DNA of 64,000 bases, from positions 1 through 64,000 of the forward strand of contig NZ_DATJCS010000051.1 in NCBI RefSeq assembly GCF_035497915.1, in the 5' to 3' direction. Every line of letters starts with the position of its first letter. Within the stretch, counting starts at the first letter, position 1. Made by a program: the position numbers and the translations under genes. This DNA comes from Serpens sp035497915. Lineage in GTDB: Bacteria; Pseudomonadota; Gammaproteobacteria; Pseudomonadales; Pseudomonadaceae. Under the pieces are notes generated by a model. It was given only the letters and a program-made list of their open reading frames with translations. It did no database searches and had not been told where the DNA came from. Shown here one piece after another: positions 1 to 8,782 of this stretch.

Positions 1-73
1 TCAGGAACAGCTCCTTGCGGGTCTGCTTGCGCTTGCCGGCGTACTCGGCGTCGGCGAAGGTCATCTGCTTCAT
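1..73 (-). CDS. IS5-family transposase, N-terminal fragment (cut by window edge)
   Basis: The visible 24 codons read MKQMTFADAEYAGKRKQTRK followed by ELFL. This is the N-terminus characteristic of IS5-group transposases (E. coli IS5 has QLTFADSEFSSKRRQTRKE at the same place). The DDE catalytic domain is beyond the left edge. Transcription runs leftwards out of the window. The start at 73 was chosen because the family motif begins there. Whether the full transposase is intact cannot be judged from here. Confidence 0.8.
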   Translation of the reverse strand, partial: MKQMTFADAEYAGKRKQTRKELFL

Positions 74-139
74 CGGAAAGCTCGGGCGGGTGAAGTCGAC
101 GGATTTTGCCAAATCAGGGAGTCTTTTTCAGAGTTTCCC
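1..139 (-). mobile_element. End of an IS5-family insertion sequence (partial)
   Basis: The transposase start lies at 73 on the minus strand, and the remaining bases to about 139 look like the terminal non-coding end of the element. The end contains a GGGAGTC...GAGTTTCCC stretch and stops at CTAA (139-142), which fits the 4-bp YTAR target of the IS5 family. The rest of the element lies outside the window, so the second terminal repeat and the other copy of the target duplication cannot be checked. The exact boundary is inferred. Confidence 0.6.
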
Positions 140-696
140 TAATGCTTCCTGCGCCCCCACCACCGCCACAGCCCGACCATCACTCCCATCCCAATTATCA
201 CCAGCAGTACGCCTTCCTCGTAGCGCTGGATATCGGCAAACAGCCAGTGCAGCGTCTGGCCGAACAGGTAGCCCGCGCCGCCGACCAGCAGCGCCCAAAG
301 CGCGGCGCCGATCAGGTTGAACAGAATGAAGCGCCACGCCGGAACGTCGCTCATGCCAATGGCGATGGGTCCGGCGATGCGTAATCCGTACATGAAGCGC
401 ACGCCGATGATCACCCCCACCTGAAAGCGCAGCATCAGGCGGTTGACCTGCTGGGCGGCTGGCGTCAGTTGCGGAAAGCGCTTCAACAAGGCCGTTCCGT
501 AGCGCCGACCCATGAAGAACCAGAGCTGATCGCCCAGCGTGCCGCCGCAGAAGGCGATGAGGACGATCCAGGGAAATGACAGATACCCCTGGTGCGCGGC
601 GAATCCAGCCAGCAGCAAAACCGTTTCGCCCTCGAAGAGCGCGCCGGCGAATACCGCCAGATAGCCGTAGTCGGCGACCAGTTGCGTCAGCGTCAT
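139..696 (-). CDS. DedA-family inner-membrane protein, possibly 3'-modified by the IS
   Basis: This 185-aa protein is highly hydrophobic, with several membrane segments. It carries DedA/SNARE-associated family landmarks: an N-terminal FEGETVLLLAGF segment with acidic residues in the membrane and a central GVRFMYGLRIAGPIAIG segment corresponding to the family's FxRxxPxxR-type motif. Family members support membrane homeostasis, and some act as undecaprenyl-phosphate or lipid translocases; a specific substrate cannot be assigned here. The stop codon (TAG, 139-141) falls within the CTAA that looks like the IS5 target site. The C-terminus (WGRRKH) may therefore have been shortened by the insertion, and the protein is a little shorter than typical DedA proteins (about 200-220 aa). 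Confidence 0.8.
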   Translation of the reverse strand: MTLTQLVADYGYLAVFAGALFEGETVLLLAGFAAHQGYLSFPWIVLIAFCGGTLGDQLWFFMGRRYGTALLKRFPQLTPAAQQVNRLMLRFQVGVIIGVRFMYGLRIAGPIAIGMSDVPAWRFILFNLIGAALWALLVGGAGYLFGQTLHWLFADIQRYEEGVLLVIIGMGVMVGLWRWWGRRKH

Positions 697-748
697 CCGG
701 TTGTCCTCCGGCTGCCACGCACTGGCAGGCCGTCACATCCGGGGTTGT

Positions 749-3295
749 TCATGGCGGCCACGGCTGCCCCCGATGCCGCCGCGCCGCCCGCGTCGGCCGG
801 CGCGCTTTAGCCAGCAGGTGGCGCTTCACCCATTCCGAGGTGGCGGCGTAGAGCAGGGTGAGGGTCAGGATCGCCGCCAGCAGCGGCCAGGGCAGGGGCA
901 CCAGGTCGAACCAGCCGCCCACCGGGGTGTAGGGCAGCAGCAGGGTGAGCAGCATCACCGCCAGGGTGCTGATCAGCAGCAGCCGGCCGGGGCGGCTGCG
1001 GTAGAAGGGCTTGTAGGTGCGCACCACGAAGATGATCGCCAGTTCGGTGAGCAGCGATTCCACGAACCAGCCGCTGCGAAACAGCGCCGGCTGGTCGCCG
1101 GCCACGTAGAACAGCAGCCCGAAGGTCAGCGCGTCGAACAGCGAGCTGGTCAGGCCGAACACCACCATCACGTTGCGCACCTCGCGCAGGTTCCAGTGGT
1201 GCGGGGTGCGTTCCCACTCGGGGTCCACGTGGTCGCCGGCCAGGGTCATGGCCGGCAGGTCGGAGAGGAAGTTGTTGAGCAGGATCTGCTTGGCCAGCAG
1301 CGGCAGGAACGGCAGCAGCGCCGAGGCCAGCGCCATGCTGATCATGTTGCCGAAGTTGGCGCTGGTGGTGATGAAGATGTACTTGAGGGTGTTGGCGAAG
1401 GTGCGCCGGCCCTCATCGATGCCCAGGCGCAGCAGGTCCAGGTCGTGGCGCAGCAGCACGAAGTCGGCGGCCTCGCGGGCCACGTCGGCGGCCTGGTCCA
1501 CCGAGATGCCGACGTCTGCCGCGTGCAGCGCCGGGGCGTCGTTGATGCCGTCGCCGAGAAAGCCCACCACGTGGCCGGTCTTCTGCAGGGCGAGGATGAT
1601 GCGCTCCTTCTGGCTGGGGTCGACCTCGGCGAACAGCGCTACCTGCGGCACGCGGTGCAGCAGTTCGTCGTCCTTCATGCGCAGCAGCTCGCCGCCGGTG
1701 ATCAGCTGTTCGGCGTCCAGGCCCACCGCCTCGGCCACATGGCGGGTCACCCGGCGGTTGTCGCCGCTGATGATCTTCACCTGCACGCCCAGCCCGGCGA
1801 GGCGCTGGAGGGTGTCGGCTACGCCGGGTTCCGGCGGGTCGAAGATCAGCAGGAAGCCCTCGAAATCCAGCGCGCGCTCGTCGGCCACCGTGCAGCCGGT
1901 TGCGCCCGGCAGCCTGCGGCTGGCCACGCCCAGCACCCGGTAGCCCTGGGCGCTCCATTCGGCGAAGCGGGCATCCAGTTGTGCGCGGTGCGCGGCGTCC
2001 AGCGGCTCGCCGTGCACGTGGTCGCAGGCGTCGAGCACCTTGTCCAGCGCGCCCTTGACGATCAGTAGCGGCGCGCCCGCCGGCTCGGCCACCAGCACGC
2101 CGAGGCGCTTGCGCACGAAGTCGTAGGGGTTTTCGTCGAGCTTGCGGTAGCCGTCCAGCGCCACCTGCTGTTCCTGGGCGGCGGCGCTGATCGCCTCGTC
2201 CAGCGGGTTGGCCATGCCGGTCTGCAGCCTGGCGTTGAGCGCCGCCAGCAGCAGGCAGCGCGGCGACGGCTGGCCCTCGGCGTCCAGCGCGGCGTCCAGG
2301 CGCGCCACGCCTTGAGTGAGGGTGCCGGTCTTGTCGCTGCAGAGCACGTCCATGGCGCCGAGGTTCTCGATGGCGTTGAGATGGCGCACGATCACCCCAT
2401 GGTGGGCCATGCGCTGGGCGCCCTGGGCGAGGGTGATGCCCAGCACCGCCGGCAACAGCTCCGGCGACAGGCCGACCGCCAGGGCGATGGCGAACAGCAG
2501 GGTGTCCACGGTGGGCCGCCCCAGCAGGATGTTGGCGGCCAGTACCGTGAGTACGATCAGCAGCATCAGGCGCAGCAGCAGCGCGCCGAAGTGGCGCAGG
2601 CCGCGTTCGAACTCGGTTTCCGGCGGGCGCAGGGTCAGGCTCTGGGCGATGCGCCCGTACTCGCTGGCCGCGCCGCTGCGCACGGCCAGCAGCCGGGCGG
2701 TGCCGCTGCGCAGCGAGCTGCCCATGAACAGGCAGTTGCTGCGCTCGGCCAGGCTGGCGTCGATCTTCGCCACCCCGGGCAGCTTCTGCACCGGCGCCGA
2801 TTCGCCGGTCAGCAGGCCCTGGGCGACGAAGCAGTCGCGCGCCTCCAGCAGCAGGCCGTCGGCGGGCACCAGGCTGCCGGCGGACAGCTCCACCACGTCG
2901 CCCGGCACCACCTGGCTGGCGGGAATCTCCCGCAGCTGGCCGTCGCGACGCACCCGGGCGGTGACCGCCACCTGCTGGCGCAGCTGTTCGACCGCCCGCG
3001 ACGCCCGGTGCTCCTGCAAGGCGGTGAGTAGGGCGCTGAGCAGGATGATGGCCAGCACGATGGCCGCGTCGATCCATTGCGCGACGATCAGGGACACCAC
3101 ACAGGCCACCACCAGGATCAGCATCAGCGGGCTGTGCAGCTGGGTGAGGAAGGCGCGACCGAAACCCGCCCGCCGGGCCAGTCGCTGCGGGCGGGGCTGC
3201 CGCTGCGCGGCCTGCTCGGCGGACAGCCCCGGCGGGCCGCTGTCCAGCGCGTGCCAGGCCTGCTCCGCCGTCCAGCTCCACCAGGGCTCGTTCAT
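749..3295 (-). CDS. mgtA: Magnesium-translocating P-type ATPase (P3B, MgtA-like)
   Basis: This 848-aa protein has a full P-type ATPase architecture: an N-terminal cation-ATPase domain, an actuator domain with a LLTGES motif, the phosphorylation motif SDKTGTLT with the aspartate at residue 321, an N-domain, a hinge motif GDGINDAPALHAAD, and a C-terminal membrane domain. The family drives Mg2+ uptake across the inner membrane with ATP. Calling it MgtA/MgtB rather than a Ca2+ or heavy-metal pump rests on overall similarity and on the absence of heavy-metal CPx and HMA motifs. It is divergent from glgP across a 79-bp gap, so the two may share a control region. I saw no obvious Mg2+-sensing leader; the 5' leader is too short for one. 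Confidence 0.85.
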   Translation of the reverse strand: MNEPWWSWTAEQAWHALDSGPPGLSAEQAAQRQPRPQRLARRAGFGRAFLTQLHSPLMLILVVACVVSLIVAQWIDAAIVLAIILLSALLTALQEHRASRAVEQLRQQVAVTARVRRDGQLREIPASQVVPGDVVELSAGSLVPADGLLLEARDCFVAQGLLTGESAPVQKLPGVAKIDASLAERSNCLFMGSSLRSGTARLLAVRSGAASEYGRIAQSLTLRPPETEFERGLRHFGALLLRLMLLIVLTVLAANILLGRPTVDTLLFAIALAVGLSPELLPAVLGITLAQGAQRMAHHGVIVRHLNAIENLGAMDVLCSDKTGTLTQGVARLDAALDAEGQPSPRCLLLAALNARLQTGMANPLDEAISAAAQEQQVALDGYRKLDENPYDFVRKRLGVLVAEPAGAPLLIVKGALDKVLDACDHVHGEPLDAAHRAQLDARFAEWSAQGYRVLGVASRRLPGATGCTVADERALDFEGFLLIFDPPEPGVADTLQRLAGLGVQVKIISGDNRRVTRHVAEAVGLDAEQLITGGELLRMKDDELLHRVPQVALFAEVDPSQKERIILALQKTGHVVGFLGDGINDAPALHAADVGISVDQAADVAREAADFVLLRHDLDLLRLGIDEGRRTFANTLKYIFITTSANFGNMISMALASALLPFLPLLAKQILLNNFLSDLPAMTLAGDHVDPEWERTPHHWNLREVRNVMVVFGLTSSLFDALTFGLLFYVAGDQPALFRSGWFVESLLTELAIIFVVRTYKPFYRSRPGRLLLISTLAVMLLTLLLPYTPVGGWFDLVPLPWPLLAAILTLTLLYAATSEWVKRHLLAKARRPTRAARRHRGQPWPP

Positions 3296-3374
3296 GGCTC
3301 ACCTGCCTGCGGTAGGCGCGCAAGGGCGCCGACTATCCTGAGCAGGAACTGCAACACCTGCGAAGGAAGGGACC

Positions 3375-5909
3375 GTGAGCGAGCCGATTCATTTCATTCA
3401 CCCCAAGCAGCGCCTGGCCTTCCATGAGATCGAGGGCTACGAGGAGCTGTTGGAGCTGGCGCTGGACATGCGCTCCTCCTGGAACCACGCCACCGACTGG
3501 ATCTGGCGCCTGCTCGATGCGCAACTGTGGGCGCTGACCCACAACCCCTGGGTGGTGCTGCAGACGGTGTCGGCGGACCGGCTCCGCCAGGTGCTGGGTG
3601 ACGCCGCCGTTCGCCTGCGCCTGGACACACTGGTGGAGGCCCGGCGCCGCGCGGCCGAGGCGCCGGCCTGGTTCCAGCAGGCGTACCCGCAGGCGCCGCT
3701 CGGCGCGGTGGCCTACTTCAGCATGGAGTTCATGCTCGGCGACGCACTGCCCATCTATTCCGGCGGGCTGGGCAACGTGGCCGGCGACCAGCTCAAGGCC
3801 GCCGGTGACCTCGGTGTGCCGGTGTACGGCGTGGGCCTGCTGTACCAGACCGGCTACTTCCGCCAGATGATCGATCGCAACGGCGCGCAGCAGGCGCTGT
3901 ACCCCTACAACGACCCCGGCCAGCTGCCGATTGTCCCGCTGCGCCAGGCGGACGGCGAGTGGCTGCGCTTTCGCCTCGAACTGCCCGGCTACGCCATCTG
4001 GCTGCGGGCCTGGCAGGTGCAGGTCGGCCGGGTGAAGCTGTTCCTGCTCGACAGCAACGACATGGCCAACTACCCGGTACACCGCGGCATCACCAGCCAA
4101 CTGTACGGCAGCGGCGCCGAGTTGCGCCTGACCCAGGAGCTGGTGCTCGGCCTCGGCGGCTGGCAGTTGCTGACCGAGCTGGGCCTGCGGCCGGAGGTGT
4201 GCCACCTCAACGAGGGCCACGCGGCCTTCGCCGTGCTGGAGCGGGCGCGCCATTTCAAGGAGGAGAGCGGCCAGGACTTCGAGGTGGCGCTGGCGGCCAC
4301 CCGCGCCGGCAACCTGTTCACCACCCACACGGCGGTAACGGTGGGCTTCGACCGCTTCGCCCCGGCACTGGTCGAGCAGTACCTGGGCGACTATGCGGAA
4401 CAGCGCCTGGGCATTTCCCGCAGCGCGCTGCTGGCGCTGGGGCGTGACGATGGCGGGTTCTTCAACATGGCCTGGCTGGCGATTCGCGGCAGCGGCGCGG
4501 TGAACGGCGTCAGTCGCCTGCACGGCGAGGTGAGCCGCACGCTGTTCGCGCCGCTGTTTCCACGCTGGCCGCTGGACGAGGTGCCGGTCGGCCATGTCAC
4601 CAACGGCGTGCACATGCCCACCTGGGACTCGGCGCAGGCCGACGAGCTGTGGACCACCGCCTGCGGCAAGGATCGCTGGTCCGGCACGGTTGGCACCCTG
4701 GGCGAGGACATCAGCTGCGCCTGCGACGCCCGGCTCTGGCAAATGCGCACCTCTGCCAGCGCCACGCTGATCGACTACGCGCGGGAGCGGCTGGCCTGGC
4801 AACTGGCGGCCGCCGGGGCCGGGCCGGAGTGGGTGGAGATCGCCCGTCATGTGCTGGATTGCAACACCCTGACCCTGGGCTTTGCCCGCCGATTCGTGCG
4901 CTACAAGCGGCCGAACCTGCTGCTGCACGACCCGCAGCGGCTGATCCGCCTGCTCACCCATCCGCAGCGCCCGGTGCAGCTGATCCTGGCCGGCAAGGCG
5001 CACCCGGACGACCGGGTCGGCCAGGCGATGATCCGCCAGTGGGTGGATTTCGTGCGCCGCCCCGAGGTGCGCAGCCATGCGGTGTTTCTGGCCGACTACG
5101 ACATGCAGCTGACCGAGCAGCTGGTGCAGGGCGTGGATGTCTGGCTGAACACGCCCCGGCGCCCCTGGGAGGCCTGCGGCACCAGCGGCATGAAGGTGCT
5201 GGTCAATGGCGGTCTGAACCTGTCGGTGCTGGACGGCTGGTGGGCGGAGGCCTACTCGCCGGAGGTGGGCTGGGCGCTGGGCGATGGCCGCGAGCATCCG
5301 GACGACCCCGAGGACAACGCGCGCGACGCCGAGGCGCTCTACGCGCTGCTGGAGAACGAGGTGGTGCCGCAGTTCTACCAGCGCGACGAGCTGGGCATCC
5401 CCACCGCCTGGGTGGAGCGCATGCGCCAGAGCATGGCGCGGCTCACCCCGCGGTATTCGGCGGCGCGCACCGTGCGCGAGTACACCGAGCGGCATTACCT
5501 GCCGGCGGCAATGGCCTACCGCGAGCGTGCCGCCGAGCAGGGCGCGCGGGCGGCGGAGCTGGTGCGCTGGCGGCGCGAGCTGGACGAGAAATGGACGGCG
5601 CTGCGCATCGGCGAGGTGCGGCTGTTCACCCAGGACGGCAGTCACCATTTCGAGGCCCAGCTGTACCTGGACGCCTTGAACCCCGATGCCGTGCGTGTCG
5701 AGCTGTATGCCAACGGCCTGGACGGCTGCTCCGCCGAACGCCTGGTGATGCAACGGGTGCGCCAGCTGGTGGGCGCGACCTCCGGCTACGCCTATGCCAT
5801 CGAACTGCCGGCCCGCCGGCCGGCCAGCGACTACACGCTGCGCGTGATCCCGGCCCATGCCGGGGCGCAGGTGCCGCTGGAGAGCGTGCACATTCTCTGG
5901 GAGCGCTGA
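3375..5909 (+). CDS. glgP: Alpha-glucan (glycogen) phosphorylase
   Basis: This 844-aa protein belongs to the alpha-glucan phosphorylase subfamily that carries an N-terminal DUF3417-like domain. It releases glucose-1-phosphate from alpha-1,4-glucans. The pyridoxal-phosphate lysine is in ACGTSGMK (Lys607), followed by the conserved NGGLNLSVLDGWWAE segment. EGHAAF and HVTNGVHMPTW motifs are also present. The start is GTG at 3375, preceded by a good ribosome binding site (GAAGGAAGG, 3362-3370); no ATG nearby fits. It stands apart from other glycogen genes in the window, which points to a stress or storage role rather than membership of a glg operon. Confidence 0.9.
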   Translation: MSEPIHFIHPKQRLAFHEIEGYEELLELALDMRSSWNHATDWIWRLLDAQLWALTHNPWVVLQTVSADRLRQVLGDAAVRLRLDTLVEARRRAAEAPAWFQQAYPQAPLGAVAYFSMEFMLGDALPIYSGGLGNVAGDQLKAAGDLGVPVYGVGLLYQTGYFRQMIDRNGAQQALYPYNDPGQLPIVPLRQADGEWLRFRLELPGYAIWLRAWQVQVGRVKLFLLDSNDMANYPVHRGITSQLYGSGAELRLTQELVLGLGGWQLLTELGLRPEVCHLNEGHAAFAVLERARHFKEESGQDFEVALAATRAGNLFTTHTAVTVGFDRFAPALVEQYLGDYAEQRLGISRSALLALGRDDGGFFNMAWLAIRGSGAVNGVSRLHGEVSRTLFAPLFPRWPLDEVPVGHVTNGVHMPTWDSAQADELWTTACGKDRWSGTVGTLGEDISCACDARLWQMRTSASATLIDYARERLAWQLAAAGAGPEWVEIARHVLDCNTLTLGFARRFVRYKRPNLLLHDPQRLIRLLTHPQRPVQLILAGKAHPDDRVGQAMIRQWVDFVRRPEVRSHAVFLADYDMQLTEQLVQGVDVWLNTPRRPWEACGTSGMKVLVNGGLNLSVLDGWWAEAYSPEVGWALGDGREHPDDPEDNARDAEALYALLENEVVPQFYQRDELGIPTAWVERMRQSMARLTPRYSAARTVREYTERHYLPAAMAYRERAAEQGARAAELVRWRRELDEKWTALRIGEVRLFTQDGSHHFEAQLYLDALNPDAVRVELYANGLDGCSAERLVMQRVRQLVGATSGYAYAIELPARRPASDYTLRVIPAHAGAQVPLESVHILWER

Positions 5910-5934
5910 GCCCGCCGGCGCTTCGTTGCGAACC

Positions 5935-5950
5935 TAAGACTTTCTTAAGC
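5935..5950 (+). promoter_or_regulatory. CTAAG-N6-TTAAG direct repeat, likely response-regulator box
   Basis: The sequence reads CTAAG-ACTTTC-TTAAG and ends 50 nt before the ATG of the thermostable-hemolysin-family gene. A second copy with the same spacing sits 50 nt before the cytochrome b561 start (12366-12381). The pattern matches the TTAAG-N6-TTAAG tandem repeat reported for BqsR of P. aeruginosa and the related PmrA/QseB boxes. A possible -10 (AGATAC, 5963-5968) follows. Assigning it to the regulator at 10301 is inference. Confidence 0.55.
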
Positions 5951-6000
5951 CTGCGTGCCGAAGATACCTCTCGGATCTTTTCTGCAGAGGACTTGCCCGC

Positions 6001-6669
6001 ATGGTTGAAATCGACACGTTGGCGCGCATTGGTCGCGACACGCCGCTGTACCTGCGCCGGGCCGAGGCCGATGGCGGCCCGTTGCGACAGACGCTGGAAG
6101 CCTTCATTCGCCAGCGCTTCGCCGAGGAACACCAGGCGCGCATTCATCATTTCCTGCCCTGCCTGCTCGGCCTGCTGGACGAGCACGGCGTGGTGCAAGG
6201 CGCGGTGGGCTTGCGTCCGGCTCGCCAGCCGCTGTTTCTCGAACGCTACCTGGATGCGCCGCTGGAGGGTGAGATCGCCCGCCGCCATGCGCGGCAGGTG
6301 CCGCGCGACGCCATCGTCGAGGTGGGCAACCTGGCCGCCACCGGCGCCGCCTCGGCGCGCCTGTTGATCGTCGCGCTCACCGACCTGCTGATCAGCGAAG
6401 GCTTCCAGTGGGTGGCCTTCACCGGCACCCGCGAACTGCTCAACAGCTTCCAGCGCCTGGGCCTGGCACCGCTGCCGCTGGGCGAGGCCGATCCGGCGCG
6501 CCTGGGCGCCGAGCGCGAGGACTGGGGCAGCTACTACGCCAGCCGGCCGCAGGTGATGGTCGGCGAGATCCTGCCCGGCCACCGACAACTGCTGCAGCTG
6601 GGGATGTATGCGCGTCTCGGCCATCAGCCGCGCTACCACGGAGGGCTGGCCCATGCCGTCGGTTGCTGA
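6001..6669 (+). CDS. Thermostable hemolysin-family protein (GNAT-like fold)
   Basis: This 222-aa protein resembles the thermostable hemolysin (T_hemolysin) family first named from Vibrio delta-VPH. It shows an FLERYL segment near residue 80, the DAIVEVGNLAA core and an NSFQRLGL segment that are typical of the family. The fold is related to GNAT acyltransferases, and I see no signal peptide, so a secreted toxin is unlikely. It opens a coupled operon: its last 17 nt overlap the acyl-adenylating enzyme gene. The context (acyl activation, diiron oxidase, dehydrogenase) suggests an acyl transfer or acyl-binding step in a small biosynthetic pathway; that is inference. The response-regulator box lies just upstream. 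Confidence 0.7.
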   Translation: MVEIDTLARIGRDTPLYLRRAEADGGPLRQTLEAFIRQRFAEEHQARIHHFLPCLLGLLDEHGVVQGAVGLRPARQPLFLERYLDAPLEGEIARRHARQVPRDAIVEVGNLAATGAASARLLIVALTDLLISEGFQWVAFTGTRELLNSFQRLGLAPLPLGEADPARLGAEREDWGSYYASRPQVMVGEILPGHRQLLQLGMYARLGHQPRYHGGLAHAVGC

Positions 6670-8110
6670 ACGGTTCTGGACGCGCCTGACCGCCCATAGC
6701 GGCACGGCGCTGAGTGATGGCGAACGCCGGCTGGACTATGCCGAGCTGCTGGACGAAATCGATGCGCGGGTCGAACGCCTGCGGGCCTGGGACGTGCGGC
6801 GCGTGGCGCTGGCGCTGGACAACGGCCTGGAGTGGGCGCTGTGGGATCTGGCGCTGCTGCGCGCAGGCCTGGTCTGCGTGCCGCTGCCGGGCTTCTTCTC
6901 CGATGACCAGCAGATCCATGTGCTACAGGACGCCGGCGTCGACGCGCTGCTCGGCGCGCACAGTCCGGCCAGCCAGGCTTGCGGCTTCCGCGAGGAAGGC
7001 GGGCTGCTGCGCCGCGTGCCGGCCCGCCAGGCGGAATTGCCGCCCGGCACCTGCAAGATCACCTACACCTCGGGCACCACCGGCCAGCCCAAGGGCGTCT
7101 GCCTGGATGCCGCGACCCTGCTGCGCGTGGCCGACAGCCTGGAACTGGCCAGTCGCAGCCGCCAGGTGACGCGCCATCTGTGCGTGCTGCCGCTGGCCAC
7201 ACTGCTGGAGAACCTCGCCGGCATCTACGCCCCGTTGCTGGCCGGCGCCGTCGTGGAGCTGCGCCCGCTGGCGCAGATCGGACTGCAGGGCGCCAGTGGC
7301 TTCGACGTGGCGCGTTTCCTCGCGCTGCTGCATGCGGTGCGCCCCAACAGCCTGATCCTGCTGCCGCAGCTGCTGCTGGCGCTGGTGACGGCGGCGGAGC
7401 AGGGCGTGGCGCTGCCGGAGGCGCTGCGCTTCGTCGCCGTGGGCGGCGGGCGCGTGGCGCCGCAGCTGCTGGAGCGGGCCGATCAGTTGGGTCTGCCGGT
7501 GTTCGAGGGCTACGGGTTGTCCGAGTGCGCCTCGGTGGTGTGCCTGAACACGCCCGAGGCGCGCCGCATCGGCAGCGTCGGTCGACCCCTGGCGCATGTC
7601 GAACTGCGCCTGGCCGAGGACGGCGAAGTCTGGGTGCGCGGTGCGCGCATGCTCGGTTACCTGGGCGAGCCGCCGCTGTCCGGCGAGTGGCTGGCCACCG
7701 GCGACCTGGGCGAACTGCAGGACGGCTTTCTGACCCTGCGCGGGCGCAAGAAACACCAGTTCGTGACTGCCTACGGCCGCAACGTCAACCCGGAATGGGT
7801 CGAGGCCGAGCTGGTCCAGCAACTGCCCATCGCCCAGGCCTGGCTGCACGGCGAGGCGCTGCCGTGCAACGTCGCCGTGCTGGTGCCGCGCCGCGCCGAC
7901 TGCCCGGACGCGCAACTGGCCGAGGCGGTCGCCGCGGTCAATCGCACGCTGCCCGACTACGCCCGGGTGCACCGCTGGCTGCGCGCCGCACAACCGTTCA
8001 GCGCCGACAACGGCCTGGCCACCCGCAACGGGCGGCTGCGCCGCGTTGCGCTGCTCGACCATTACCAAGCGGCCCTCGCGGGCCTGATGACTTCCCCCTG
8101 CGGAGAGTGA
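6653..8110 (+). CDS. AMP-dependent synthetase/ligase (acyl-adenylating enzyme)
   Basis: This 485-aa member of the ANL superfamily would activate a carboxylic acid as an acyl-AMP. The phosphate-binding loop TYTSGTTGQPKG is at residues 137-148, the A5 motif YGLSEC lies near residue 284, and TGDLGELQDGFLTLRGRKK gives the hinge region. The C-terminal segment reads NGRLRR where most relatives have SGKxxR, so the usual catalytic lysine of the adenylation half-reaction appears to be Arg. The start at 6653 (MPSVAERF) has a ribosome binding site (GGAGGG) inside the upstream gene, giving a 17-nt overlap; a longer start at 6608 lacks one. The substrate is unknown; a fatty or small acyl group passed to the neighbouring diiron oxidase and dehydrogenase is plausible. 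Confidence 0.85.
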   Translation: MPSVAERFWTRLTAHSGTALSDGERRLDYAELLDEIDARVERLRAWDVRRVALALDNGLEWALWDLALLRAGLVCVPLPGFFSDDQQIHVLQDAGVDALLGAHSPASQACGFREEGGLLRRVPARQAELPPGTCKITYTSGTTGQPKGVCLDAATLLRVADSLELASRSRQVTRHLCVLPLATLLENLAGIYAPLLAGAVVELRPLAQIGLQGASGFDVARFLALLHAVRPNSLILLPQLLLALVTAAEQGVALPEALRFVAVGGGRVAPQLLERADQLGLPVFEGYGLSECASVVCLNTPEARRIGSVGRPLAHVELRLAEDGEVWVRGARMLGYLGEPPLSGEWLATGDLGELQDGFLTLRGRKKHQFVTAYGRNVNPEWVEAELVQQLPIAQAWLHGEALPCNVAVLVPRRADCPDAQLAEAVAAVNRTLPDYARVHRWLRAAQPFSADNGLATRNGRLRRVALLDHYQAALAGLMTSPCGE

Positions 8111-8113
8111 CCC

Positions 8114-8782
8114 ATGGAGTTCTTCGAAGAGCTGCAACACCAGACCGAGACCGAGCGTAGCTACCTGCTCGGCGCGCCGATCATCCAGAGTGCCCTGGAT
8201 GGCACCGCCAGCCTGGACAGCTACATCGCCTTCCTGAGCGAGGCCTACCACCACGTGAAGCACACCGTGCCGCTGCTGATGGCCTGCGGCGCGCGACTGC
8301 CGGAACGGCTGGAATGGCTGCGCAGCGCGGTGGCCGAATACATCGAGGAAGAGATCGGCCACCAGGAGTGGATCCTCAACGACATCCGCGCCTGTGGCGG
8401 CGATGCGGAGGCGGTGCGCAACGGCCAGCCGAGCCTGGCCACCGAGCTGATGGTCGCCTACGTCTACGACCGTATTGCCCGCCACAACCCGGTGAGCTTC
8501 TTCGGCATGGTCAACGTGCTGGAGGGCACCAGCATCGCCCTGGCCACCCAGGCCGCCGAGGTGCTGCGCACCAGCCTGCAATTGCCGCCCAAGGCCTTCA
8601 GCTACCTGACCTCCCACGGCAGCCTGGATATCAGCCATGTGGAATTCTTCCGCAAACTGATGAACCGCCTCGATGACGCCGACGACCGCGCCGCCGTGGT
8701 GCACACCGCGCGGGTGGTGTACCGCCTGTACGGCGACCTGTTCCACAGCCTGCCGGCGGAGGTGCGTCATGCGACTCGCTGA
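8114..8782 (+). CDS. Heme-oxygenase-like diiron oxidase (TenA/UndA-related, HDO)
   Basis: This 222-aa all-helical protein falls in the TenA-like iron-containing redox enzyme group. The complete six-ligand HDO pattern is visible: E80-x2-H83 (EIGH), E137 (NVLEGTS) and H168-x3-D172-x2-H175 (HGSLDISH). The same spacing is known from UndA, which oxidatively decarboxylates medium-chain fatty acids to 1-alkenes in Pseudomonas, and from other diiron HDO oxygenases. The protein is shorter than UndA and the substrate cannot be read from sequence. It starts 3 nt after the ligase gene and overlaps the dehydrogenase gene by 14 nt, so stoichiometric expression with them is likely. An oxygen-dependent step on an activated acyl chain is the best guess. 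Confidence 0.8.
   Translation: MEFFEELQHQTETERSYLLGAPIIQSALDGTASLDSYIAFLSEAYHHVKHTVPLLMACGARLPERLEWLRSAVAEYIEEEIGHQEWILNDIRACGGDAEAVRNGQPSLATELMVAYVYDRIARHNPVSFFGMVNVLEGTSIALATQAAEVLRTSLQLPPKAFSYLTSHGSLDISHVEFFRKLMNRLDDADDRAAVVHTARVVYRLYGDLFHSLPAEVRHATR

Noticed and set aside
701..2068. Long open frame antisense to the Mg2+ ATPase
   Set aside because: It is a low-complexity Gln/Gly/His/Arg-rich shadow frame of GC-rich coding DNA; the opposite frame has clear P-type ATPase motifs.
3333..5891. 852-codon minus-strand frame across glgP
   Set aside because: It has no recognisable domain and His/Arg/Gln-biased composition, while glgP on the plus strand has its full set of motifs.
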